Origin: Patulibacter sp050252545
Lineage (GTDB): Bacteria > Actinomycetota > Thermoleophilia > Solirubrobacterales > Solirubrobacteraceae
Direction of reading: 5' to 3'
Assembly: GCA_050252545.1 (NCBI GenBank)
Contig: JBFWKS010000135.1
Coordinates: forward strand, 1 to 10,708
Length of the DNA stretch: 10,708 nt
Shown here piece by piece: positions 1 to 5,404 of the stretch (position 1 is the stretch's first letter; every line of letters begins with the position of its first letter). The notes below the pieces were generated by a model that made no database searches, was not told the origin of the DNA, and worked only from the letters and a program-made list of their open reading frames with translations. A program made the position numbers and the translations under genes.

Positions 1-564
1 TCTTCCGATCTCAAGGCCGCACGGTTCTTGCAGCTCTGCGACGCGCACGGGCTGCCGGTGGTGTCGCTGTGCGACACGCCCGGGTTCATGGTGGGACCTG
101 AGGCTGAGCGCACCGGCAGCGTGCGGCACATGAGCCGGCTGTTCGTCGTCGGCGCGAACCTGTCGGTGCCACTGGTGACCGTCGTGCTGCGCAAGGCGTA
201 CGGGCTCGGTGCCATGGCGATGGCCGGCGGCAGCATGAAGGGTCCGCTGGCCACCGTCGGCTGGCCGACCGCCGAGATGGGCGCGATGGGCCTCGAGGGC
301 GCGGTGCGGCTGGGGTTCCGCACCGAGCTCGATGCCGTGACCGACCCGGCGGAGCGTCAGGCCCTCTTCGACCGGATGGTCGACGCCGCATACGAGCAGG
401 GCAAGGGGCTCAACGCCGCGTCGAGCTTCGAGCTCGACGACATCATCGACCCGGTCGACACCCGGCGCTGGATCACCGCTTCCCTCGGCACGGCCGACGT
501 CGCGGGCACGAGCCCTGGCGCGGCCGATCCCCGTAAGCGACGTCCGCACGTCGACACCTGGTGA
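1..564 (+). CDS. Acyl-CoA carboxylase, carboxyltransferase domain (3' part, 5' end outside window)
   Basis: This is the C-terminal 187 residues of a biotin-dependent acyl-CoA carboxylase carboxyltransferase, which moves CO2 from carboxybiotin to an acyl-CoA. The reading frame is open from base 1, so the start lies upstream. Visible hallmarks are DTPGFMVG (fragment residues 25-32) and the RKAYGLGAMAMAGGS segment (64-78), the glycine-rich region that forms an oxyanion pocket in the crotonase-like fold. WPTAEMGAMGLEGAV follows, and the protein ends in a basic stretch and VDTW. The AMAGGS version differs from classical propionyl-CoA carboxylase beta chains. From memory it resembles the C-terminal domain of long single-chain acyl-CoA carboxylases (biotin carboxylase, biotin carrier and carboxyltransferase fused); only the upstream sequence can decide. 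Substrate is unknown. The 3' end looks intact and is followed at once by a hairpin. Family is confident; subunit versus fusion is not. Confidence 0.9.
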   Translation, partial: SSDLKAARFLQLCDAHGLPVVSLCDTPGFMVGPEAERTGSVRHMSRLFVVGANLSVPLVTVVLRKAYGLGAMAMAGGSMKGPLATVGWPTAEMGAMGLEGAVRLGFRTELDAVTDPAERQALFDRMVDAAYEQGKGLNAASSFELDDIIDPVDTRRWITASLGTADVAGTSPGAADPRKRRPHVDTW

Positions 565-565
565 C

Positions 566-586
566 CCCGACCGGCCCGCGGTCGGG
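566..586 (+). terminator. Hairpin directly after the carboxylase gene, likely terminator
   Basis: CCCGACCG and CGGTCGGG form a perfect 8-bp stem around the 5-nt loop GCCCG. It begins one base after the stop codon at 562-564. No T-tract follows, so it is not a classical E. coli-type terminator. GC-rich stems without a U-run are common at gene ends in actinomycetes. It probably separates the carboxylase transcript from the SDR gene. Confidence 0.55.
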
Positions 587-590
587 ACGG

Positions 591-637
591 TGGACCCGAG
601 GATGCGTGCCTCCGAACAATTCGAGGCGCTGAATTCG
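591..637 (+). promoter_or_regulatory. Weak promoter candidate with AATTC/GAATT repeats upstream of the SDR gene
   Basis: TGGACC (591-596) and AACAAT (615-620), 18 bp apart, each match four of six bases of the sigma-70-type -35 and -10 consensus. AATTC (618-622) and GAATT (631-635) form an inverted pair over the expected start site. AATTCG also recurs directly at 618-623 and 632-637. This is a locally AT-rich patch in very GC-rich DNA. It could be a promoter with an operator for the SDR-led genes, but the matches are modest and could be chance. Confidence 0.25.
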
Positions 638-700
638 CTGCGATCACCACTGCGTCGCGCGGTCGCCCGCCAGAGACTGTCGGCGGCAGGTGAACCGGAC

Positions 701-706
701 GAGGAG
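701..706 (+). promoter_or_regulatory. Ribosome binding site deciding the SDR start
   Basis: GAGGAG lies 7 nt before ATG 714. It favours this start over the in-frame GTG at 690 and the ATG at 738, which lack a comparable site at good spacing. Confidence 0.7.
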
Positions 707-713
707 TCGCGGG

Positions 714-1514
714 ATGGGATCGCAGAGTACGAGCCGCATGCTCGAGGGCAAGGTCGCGCTGGTGACGGGAGCAGCGTCGGGGATCGGCTCGGCGACCGCG
801 GTGGCGATGGCCGAGGAAGGCGCATCGGTCGTCGTCGGCGACATCGACGAGGCCGGCGGTCAGCAGACCGTCGCCACGATCCGTGACGCCGGCGGGAAGG
901 CCCATTTCCACCGGGCCGACGTCCGGATCGAGGATCAGGTCTCGGGCCTCGTCGCGTCGGTGGTCGATCACTTCGGGCGGCTCGACTGCGCCGTCAACAG
1001 CGCGGGGATCGTCGGTCAGCCGACGCGGCTCGGCGACCTCGACGTAGCGGTGTGGAACGGCACGATCGAGACGAACCTCACCGGGGTCTTCCTCTCCGCC
1101 AAGCACGAGCTCCGACAGATGGTCGACCAGGGCGACGGCGGCGCGATCGTCAACATCGCGTCCGGCGTGGCCAGCGTCGCGTGGTCGGGGCTCGCCGACT
1201 ATTGCGCGAGCAAAGGTGGGGTCCTCCAGCTCACGCGGACGGCAGCGCTGGACTACGCCGCCGACGGGATCCGCGTGAACGCGGTCCTTCCGGGGACGAC
1301 GCGCACCGCAGCGGTGGCGCAGTTGGAGGAGGTCGATCCCCCCAGCGCGGCGTTCATGCTCGGCCAGATCCCACTCGGCCGGCTGGGGCGTCCGGAGGAG
1401 ATCGCCCAGGCGATCGTCTGGCTCTGCAGCGATCGGGCGTCGTTCGTCACCGGCGCACCGATCTCCGTCGACGGCGGCACCCTCGCGGGCCCGGCCGCCC
1501 CGGACACCCCGTAG
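714..1514 (+). CDS. SDR-family NAD(P)-dependent oxidoreductase
   Basis: A 266-residue classical short-chain dehydrogenase/reductase, a cytosolic Rossmann-fold enzyme that interconverts an alcohol and a ketone. The cofactor glycine motif TGAASGIG is at residues 18-25. An acidic residue at the end of the second strand (VVVGDID) favours NAD(H). The catalytic residues are Ser150, Tyr163 and Lys167 (YCASK), with the normal 13-residue Ser-Tyr spacing. The usual NNAG structural motif is NSAG here. The C-terminal segment GAPISVDGG is typical of the family, and the length is normal. Start ATG 714 is chosen from GAGGAG at 701-706. A 112-nt gap with a hairpin separates it from the VOC gene. In this setting it could oxidise a hydroxyacyl-CoA or hydroxy acid, but the substrate cannot be read from the sequence. 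Confidence 0.93.
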   Translation: MGSQSTSRMLEGKVALVTGAASGIGSATAVAMAEEGASVVVGDIDEAGGQQTVATIRDAGGKAHFHRADVRIEDQVSGLVASVVDHFGRLDCAVNSAGIVGQPTRLGDLDVAVWNGTIETNLTGVFLSAKHELRQMVDQGDGGAIVNIASGVASVAWSGLADYCASKGGVLQLTRTAALDYAADGIRVNAVLPGTTRTAAVAQLEEVDPPSAAFMLGQIPLGRLGRPEEIAQAIVWLCSDRASFVTGAPISVDGGTLAGPAAPDTP

Positions 1515-1568
1515 ACGCCGTTCGCGATCGCACGACGGGGCGACGCACCGTTGGTGGTGACGAAGAAA

Positions 1569-1591
1569 CCGAGGCCGAGACTTGGCTTCGG
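1569..1591 (+). terminator. Intergenic hairpin between SDR and VOC genes
   Basis: CCGAGGCC and GGCTTCGG pair over 8 bp with one G-U wobble around a 7-nt loop. The hairpin sits in the 112-nt gap after the SDR gene, 55 nt after the stop. No T-run follows. It could be a weak terminator, an attenuator or an mRNA processing/stability element; the sequence does not say which. Confidence 0.35.
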
Positions 1592-1615
1592 CAGGTATCC
1601 CCGAAAGCAACGACG

Positions 1616-1623
1616 AGAGGGAG
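1616..1623 (+). promoter_or_regulatory. Ribosome binding site deciding the VOC start
   Basis: AGAGGGAG lies 3 nt before ATG 1627, with its AGAGG core 6 nt away. It supports this start over the in-frame ATG at 1582, which would add 15 non-conserved residues and begin inside the hairpin loop. Confidence 0.6.
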
Positions 1624-1626
1624 CAT

Positions 1627-2067
1627 ATGCCTATCAACACACGAACGGTCAATCACGTGGGTGTTGCGGTTCGAGACCTCGACGCGGTGCTGGCGGTGCT
1701 TGCGCCACTCGGTGGTGAGGTCCGGAGCACGGCGACGATCGAGGCCTACGGCCTGACGTCGACGGTCGTCGCCGTCGGCGGGTTGCTGGTGGAGCTCATG
1801 GAGCTCGACCGGGAGAGCGAGCAGCACGCTGTGCCGGCCGGTGCCGACGCGCGGTTGCACCACGTGGCGCTGGCGGTCGAGGACCTCACGGACACCATGC
1901 GGCGACTGGCGACGGTGGGGGTGCGCTTCCAAGGGCCCACCGGTCGTCGAGAGATCACCGAACCGATCGGCACACCGGACGCGCTTCATGCGTGGACCGT
2001 TCCCGGAACGACAGCCGGGCTGATGTTGCAACTGACGGAAACCAGGAGTGGGGCGGAGAGCGCATGA
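1627..2067 (+). CDS. VOC-superfamily protein resembling methylmalonyl-CoA epimerase
   Basis: A 146-residue vicinal oxygen chelate protein with two beta-alpha-beta-beta-beta half modules. The first starts at NHVGVAV (residues 9-15), the second at HHVALAV (78-84). Length and layout fit methylmalonyl-CoA epimerase, which inverts the alpha carbon of methylmalonyl-CoA. The predicted metal ligands by position are His10, Glu56, His79 and Gln135. The Propionibacterium epimerase, from memory, has His, Gln, His, Glu, so Glu and Gln appear exchanged. Glu39 keeps the 17-residue spacing to the second ligand expected of one catalytic glutamate, but the other (Glu141 there) is Gln135 here. It may therefore be an epimerase variant or another VOC enzyme such as an isomerase or lyase. 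The stop overlaps the next ATG by 4 nt (ATGA), so it is translationally coupled to the ALDH. The family is clear; the reaction is not. Confidence 0.85.
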   Translation: MPINTRTVNHVGVAVRDLDAVLAVLAPLGGEVRSTATIEAYGLTSTVVAVGGLLVELMELDRESEQHAVPAGADARLHHVALAVEDLTDTMRRLATVGVRFQGPTGRREITEPIGTPDALHAWTVPGTTAGLMLQLTETRSGAESA

Positions 2068-3551
2068 CAACGAACACCGCGTATCGCGTGCGTCATTGGA
2101 TCGCCGGCGGACCCTCGTACGGTGGGTCGCGGATCTCGGACATCCATGACCCTGCCACGGGCGACGTCACGGGCACCGTGGTGCTCGCCGATCAGGAGAC
2201 GGTCGACCGCGCCGTCACGGCGGCCACGGAGGCGCAGCGCGCATGGGCCGCGGTTCCGGTGATGCGGCGGGCCACCGTCTTCCACCGGTTCCGGACCATT
2301 CTCGAGGATCGCGCCGATCACCTCGAGGACGTGATCGTCCGCGAAGCCGGCAAGACGCGCGGCGATGCCCGGGGAGAGATCGCCAGGGCCCTCGAGGGGA
2401 TCGATGTCGCGTGCGCCGCGCCGCAGATCCTGAAGGGCGAGCACTCCGACCACGTGGCCGGCAACGTCGACAGCTACACGATCCGGGCGCCGAACGGCGT
2501 GATGGCCGGCATCACGCCGTTCAACTTCCCGCTCATGCTCCCCATGTACATGCTCGCCCCGGCGATCGTGACGGGCAACGCGTTCATCCTCAAGCCCGCG
2601 GAGGCCGACCCGTCCGTGGCGAGCACGCTTGCGGAGATGCTCGCCGAGGCGGGACTCCCCGCCGGCGTGTTCACCGTGCTGCACGGCGATCGCGAGACGG
2701 CGGAGGCGCTCATCGACCACCCGGACGTCGCGGCGATCTCGTTCGTCGGATCCACGCCCGTCGCCCGCGCGGTCTACGAGCGCGGAAGCGCGAGCGGCAA
2801 GCGCGTTCAGGCGTTGGGGGGAGCGAACAACCACATGGTCGTGCTCCCGGACGCCGACCTCGAGAGCGCCGCGGACGCGCTGGTCGCGGCGGCGTTCGGC
2901 GCAGCCGGTCAGCGATGCATGGCGGTACGTGCGGCGATCGCCGTCGGCGATGCGGCCGATCCGCTGATCGCCGCGGTCGCCGAACGCGCGGCCGCGCTGA
3001 AGGTCGGCGGTGGCGACGACATCACGAGCGAGTTGGGTCCGTTGATCAGCGGCCAGGCCCGCGATCGGGTCCTCGAGCAGCTCGCCCGCGGTGTGGAGGC
3101 CGGTGCCGTGCTCGTCGTCGACGGCCGCGACGTGGCGGCGGCCGGCGACGGGTTCTTCGTGGGCCCGTGCGTCGCCACGGGCGTCGGTGTCGACGACGAG
3201 CTGTACCGCGAGGAGGTCTTCGGACCGCTCCTCATCGTCCTCCGGGCCGAGAACCTCGAGGAGGCGCTCGGGATCGTGGCACGGACCCCGTACGGCAACG
3301 GGGCGGTCATCTACACCCGTGACGGTGGCGCCGCACGACGCTTCACGCGCGAGGTCGCGGCGGGCAACGTCGGGGTCAACGTGCCCATCCCCGTCCCCGT
3401 CGCATGGCACGGGTTCGGGGGATGGGGGGACTCGCGCTTCGGTGACCACGGGCTCAACGCCGACGCCTACGGCTTCTGCACCCGCCCGAAGGTCATCACG
3501 GAGCGCTGGGATCCGCCGGTCGGCGAGTCCTTGAACTTCCAAGCCCATTAG
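2064..3551 (+). CDS. CoA-acylating aldehyde dehydrogenase, methylmalonate-semialdehyde dehydrogenase-like
   Basis: A 495-residue aldehyde dehydrogenase of the MmsA/IolA type. These enzymes oxidise methylmalonate or malonate semialdehyde to propionyl-CoA or acetyl-CoA with NAD+ and CoA, losing CO2. Visible features are the oxyanion Asn154 in PFNFPLMLPMYMLAP, the cofactor motif FVGST, and GGANNH (252-257). The catalytic Cys285 is in AGQRCMAV, and EEVFGPLL and NVPIPVPVAW follow. The general-base glutamate of hydrolytic ALDHs is replaced by Ala250, as expected when CoA rather than water releases the acyl group. Arg108 and Arg284 occupy the places of the two arginines reported to bind the substrate carboxylate in this subfamily. 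Start ATG 2064 overlaps the VOC stop and is preceded by GGAGAG. The C-terminal region (WHGFGGWGDSRFGDHG) differs from the usual FSFTG segment, so the substrate may differ. Class is confident; exact substrate is inferred. Confidence 0.88.
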   Translation: MTTNTAYRVRHWIAGGPSYGGSRISDIHDPATGDVTGTVVLADQETVDRAVTAATEAQRAWAAVPVMRRATVFHRFRTILEDRADHLEDVIVREAGKTRGDARGEIARALEGIDVACAAPQILKGEHSDHVAGNVDSYTIRAPNGVMAGITPFNFPLMLPMYMLAPAIVTGNAFILKPAEADPSVASTLAEMLAEAGLPAGVFTVLHGDRETAEALIDHPDVAAISFVGSTPVARAVYERGSASGKRVQALGGANNHMVVLPDADLESAADALVAAAFGAAGQRCMAVRAAIAVGDAADPLIAAVAERAAALKVGGGDDITSELGPLISGQARDRVLEQLARGVEAGAVLVVDGRDVAAAGDGFFVGPCVATGVGVDDELYREEVFGPLLIVLRAENLEEALGIVARTPYGNGAVIYTRDGGAARRFTREVAAGNVGVNVPIPVPVAWHGFGGWGDSRFGDHGLNADAYGFCTRPKVITERWDPPVGESLNFQAH

Positions 3552-3567
3552 GCGACAACGCAACAAC

Positions 3568-3573
3568 GAGGAG
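3568..3573 (+). promoter_or_regulatory. Ribosome binding site of the cupin gene
   Basis: GAGGAG lies 6 nt before ATG 3580, in the 28-nt gap after the ALDH stop. It is the only strong site there and fixes the cupin start. Confidence 0.7.
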
Positions 3574-3579
3574 ATCAAC

Positions 3580-4101
3580 ATGAGTACCGCTGAGCGCAGC
3601 ATCGAGACGACGCCCTACATGTCGGATCCGACCGATCCGTCGCGTCACTTCGTGATGGAGGGCGCAGTGATGCATGGCGTCGACTTCGTCTGGCACGCCA
3701 CCGGAGCGGACACGGCCGGTCAGGTGACGATCGCGCAGGTGCACTTCCCGCCGGGAACGGAGTTCCTGATGCACAAGCATGCGCGGGAGGACGAGGCCTT
3801 CCTGGTGATCGAGGGAGAGCTCACGATCCGCGATCCCGACGCCGAGCACGACTTCGTCGCGCGACCGGGGCAGATGGTGTGGTCGCCGCGGGACCGCAAG
3901 CACACGTACGCCAACACCGGCACGATCCCGGCGCACGTCATCGTCGTGATGACCCCGGGCACGGGGCTCGAGGGGGTGTTCCGGGACAACATCAAGAACA
4001 CGCTCCCGGACGTGGGCGAGTTCGCGGCCTACACCGAGCAGAGCTACGGCGTGACGCTGTTTCCGGACGAGCCGTCCGCCGGCACCGTTCGCGGGTACTG
4101 A
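3580..4101 (+). CDS. Single-domain cupin protein
   Basis: A 173-residue protein with one cupin beta-barrel. Motif 1 matches the G-x5-HxH-x4-E-x6-G consensus exactly (Gly59, His65, His67, Glu72, Gly79). Motif 2 matches G-x5-P-x4-H-x3-N (Gly97, Pro103, His108, Asn112). The full 3-His/1-Glu metal set is therefore present, so metal binding and an enzymatic role such as a small dioxygenase or isomerase are possible. Many such cupins have no known reaction. The N-terminal 45 residues include a second His/Trp-rich strand region (MHGVDFVWHATG). There is no signal peptide or membrane segment. It follows the ALDH by 28 nt with a strong GAGGAG site, so it is probably co-transcribed. After it comes a 199-nt gap with hairpins. 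The family is certain; function is unknown. Confidence 0.9.
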   Translation: MSTAERSIETTPYMSDPTDPSRHFVMEGAVMHGVDFVWHATGADTAGQVTIAQVHFPPGTEFLMHKHAREDEAFLVIEGELTIRDPDAEHDFVARPGQMVWSPRDRKHTYANTGTIPAHVIVVMTPGTGLEGVFRDNIKNTLPDVGEFAAYTEQSYGVTLFPDEPSAGTVRGY

Positions 4102-4200
4102 CGCCGTCCGGAAGGACCACCGGCGGCGTGACCGCAAGGTTCGCACGGGCTCACCGCGTCCGGTGAAACCCGGTCCGAGCCCTGTCCGAAGGACGCCGTC
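4101..4200 (+). repeat. Inverted-repeat cluster in the cupin-SnoaL gap
   Basis: The 199-nt gap 4102-4300 carries several small dyads. ACGCCG (4101-4106) pairs with CGGCGT (4124-4129). GTCC-GGAA-GGAC (4106-4117) is a stem with a GNRA-type loop, and TCACCG-CGTC-CGGTGA (4151-4166) is a perfect 6-bp stem with a 4-nt loop. GTCC-GAA-GGAC (4184-4194) nearly repeats the second dyad. ACGCCGTC occurs at 4101-4108 and again at 4193-4200. No T-run follows any of them. They could be a terminator, a processing site or regulator binding sites. No promoter is evident in the rest of the gap. Confidence 0.4.
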
Positions 4201-4288
4201 GGAGCCAAATGTCGCGGCGAGATTCGCTGTCGGCGCCACTGCTTCGCGCGCGTCGTCCGCGGAGACTGCCTGCACAGCACAACCAGCG

Positions 4289-4294
4289 AAGGAG
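4289..4294 (+). promoter_or_regulatory. Ribosome binding site deciding the SnoaL-like start
   Basis: AAGGAG lies 6 nt before ATG 4301. It rules against the in-frame GTG at 4163, whose 46-residue extension is low complexity and lies in the hairpin region. Confidence 0.75.
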
Positions 4295-4300
4295 AGCAGC

Positions 4301-4762
4301 ATGACGTCGCAGAGCAGACGTGTCGTAGAGGAGTTCTGGGCCCCGTTCGAAAGCGGCTCGCCCACGGGGGAGGCGGCGGAGCGCTGGAAGGGGCTGTTCG
4401 CGGAGGACGGCGTCTGGGAGATGCCGTTCGCTCCTGCGCCGGTCCCCGAGGTCGTCGCGGGGCGGGTGTTGATCGGCCACTTCGCCGACTGGTTGTTCGC
4501 CGCGGTACCGGACCTGCGACTCGTCTCGTTCGACGCCCGGGAGACGGCGGACCCGCAGGTCATCCTGATCGAGATGCAGATGACCAGTCCGGTCACCTAC
4601 ACGGGACGGACGTACGCGAACACCTACTGCTCGCTCATGCGCATCGTCGATGGTCGCGTCGCGCTGTTCCGCGAGTACTTCGACCCGACCGTCGTCCTCG
4701 ACGCGTTCGGCGTCGAGGTGCTCGAAGCCGGTATCGGCCAGGTCATGGCCGCAGCAGCTTGA
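4301..4762 (+). CDS. SnoaL-like / NTF2-fold protein
   Basis: A 153-residue single-domain protein of the NTF2-like cone fold (SnoaL and PhzA/B-like group). An N-terminal helix (RRVVEEFWAPF) is followed by W-x-G-L-F-A-E-D-G-V-W-E-M-P, typical of the strand that opens the pocket. A middle helix (GHFADWLFAAVPDL) precedes curved strands, and the sheet ends in FREYFDP (123-129) and DAFG, a pattern common in this family. Such proteins act as polyketide cyclases, dehydratases or isomerases, or only bind ligands, so the name gives no reaction. There is no signal peptide. Gaps of 199 nt before and 126 nt after contain hairpins, so its expression may be partly separate from its neighbours. In this cluster it could isomerise or dehydrate a pathway intermediate; this is inference. 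Confidence 0.82.
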   Translation: MTSQSRRVVEEFWAPFESGSPTGEAAERWKGLFAEDGVWEMPFAPAPVPEVVAGRVLIGHFADWLFAAVPDLRLVSFDARETADPQVILIEMQMTSPVTYTGRTYANTYCSLMRIVDGRVALFREYFDPTVVLDAFGVEVLEAGIGQVMAAAA

Positions 4763-4837
4763 CGGTCGGCGCTCCCGGCACCCCGCGGGCGACGGGTGCG
4801 GAGCCCTCCGGCAGGAGTGCTCGGGCCCGGGCCCCGC

Positions 4838-4853
4838 GTCGGGCTTGCCCGAC
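4838..4853 (+). terminator. Hairpin between SnoaL-like and DUF3237 genes
   Basis: GTCGGG-CTTG-CCCGAC is a perfect 6-bp stem with a 4-nt loop; one more C-G pair could close the loop further. It lies in the 126-nt gap after the SnoaL-like gene, 36 nt before the next start. Only a weakly T-containing stretch (GTTCCCAGTTCTC) follows. It is a candidate terminator or attenuator ahead of the DUF3237-led block. Confidence 0.45.
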
Positions 4854-4872
4854 ACCCACGTTCCCAGTTCTC

Positions 4873-4883
4873 AAGGAAGAGGA
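4873..4883 (+). promoter_or_regulatory. Ribosome binding site deciding the DUF3237 start
   Basis: AAGGAAGAGGA is a purine run containing AGAGGA 5 nt before ATG 4889. It supports this start rather than the in-frame ATG at 4796, which lies upstream of the hairpin and would add 31 residues without family similarity. Confidence 0.65.
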
Positions 4884-4888
4884 AGCAC

Positions 4889-5404
4889 ATGAGCACGCAG
4901 GTCGAGGCAGATACGGAAGCGGTGGCCCGTCTGGTCCACGAGTTCAGCTATGCGGCGGAGGGCCGTCCCCCGGCGGTCGTGGGACCGGGACCGTTCGGGA
5001 ACCGGATGTTCGTCGCGGTCACCGACGGCACGGTGCAGGGTGAGCGGCTGCGCGGCACCCTGATCGAAGGAGGCGGCGACTGGCTGCTCGTGGGCGAGGA
5101 CGGCTTCGGGCGGCTCGACGTCCGCGGGCAGTTCGAGACCCCCGATGGAGCCGTCATCTACCTGAGCTACATCGGTCTGATCGAGATCACGCCCGAGGCC
5201 CAGGCCGTCCTCGGGGGCGCGGAGCTGACCACCGAGTTCGGGGAGCACTACTTCGTCACGACCCCCCGGTTGGAGACCGGTGACCCGCGGTACGCCTGGG
5301 TCAACCAGACGGCGTTCGTCGGGGTCGGACGGCTGCGTCCCGGTCCGGTCATCGAGTTCCGCGTCTCCCGGGTCGAGCTGGACCAGCGGGCGGTGGCACC
5401 ATGA
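4889..5404 (+). CDS. DUF3237 domain-containing protein
   Basis: A 171-residue protein that matches the DUF3237 pattern along its length. GPGPFGNRMFVAVTDGT (residues 32-48) opens the domain, followed by GERLRGTLIEGGGDWLLV and then a D-x-R-G-Q-F-E-T-x-D-G-A-x-I-Y segment. The most diagnostic part is YFVTTPRLETG (121-131) running into GDPRYAWVN (131-139), then FVGVGR. The fold is expected to be a small beta barrel. No biochemical function is established for the family that I know of. It often sits beside catabolic CoA and aromatic genes. There is no signal peptide. Its stop codon overlaps the start of the MDR gene (ATGA at 5401-5404), so the two are translationally coupled. A role linked to the thioester reductase or its substrate is plausible but unproven. 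Confidence 0.88.
   Translation: MSTQVEADTEAVARLVHEFSYAAEGRPPAVVGPGPFGNRMFVAVTDGTVQGERLRGTLIEGGGDWLLVGEDGFGRLDVRGQFETPDGAVIYLSYIGLIEITPEAQAVLGGAELTTEFGEHYFVTTPRLETGDPRYAWVNQTAFVGVGRLRPGPVIEFRVSRVELDQRAVAP

Noticed and set aside
357..1652. 431-codon open frame on the - strand
   Set aside because: It is antisense to the carboxylase end and the SDR, with no domain pattern.
2243..3322. 359-codon + strand frame inside the ALDH gene
   Set aside because: It is almost all Arg, Gly, Pro and Ala, without domain motifs. The ALDH frame carries the catalytic residues.
1986..3602. 538-codon open frame on the - strand
   Set aside because: It is antisense to the ALDH gene, has low-complexity Arg/Asp/Gly composition and no motifs. 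It is a shadow frame.
4163..4300. 46-residue N-terminal extension of the SnoaL-like protein
   Set aside because: The extension is low complexity, while AAGGAG sits 6 nt before ATG 4301, where the conserved domain begins.
4821..4836. GGGCCCGGGCCC self-complementary run as a terminator or operator
   Set aside because: Such runs are frequent by chance at this GC content, and the adjacent hairpin at 4838-4853 is a better structure.
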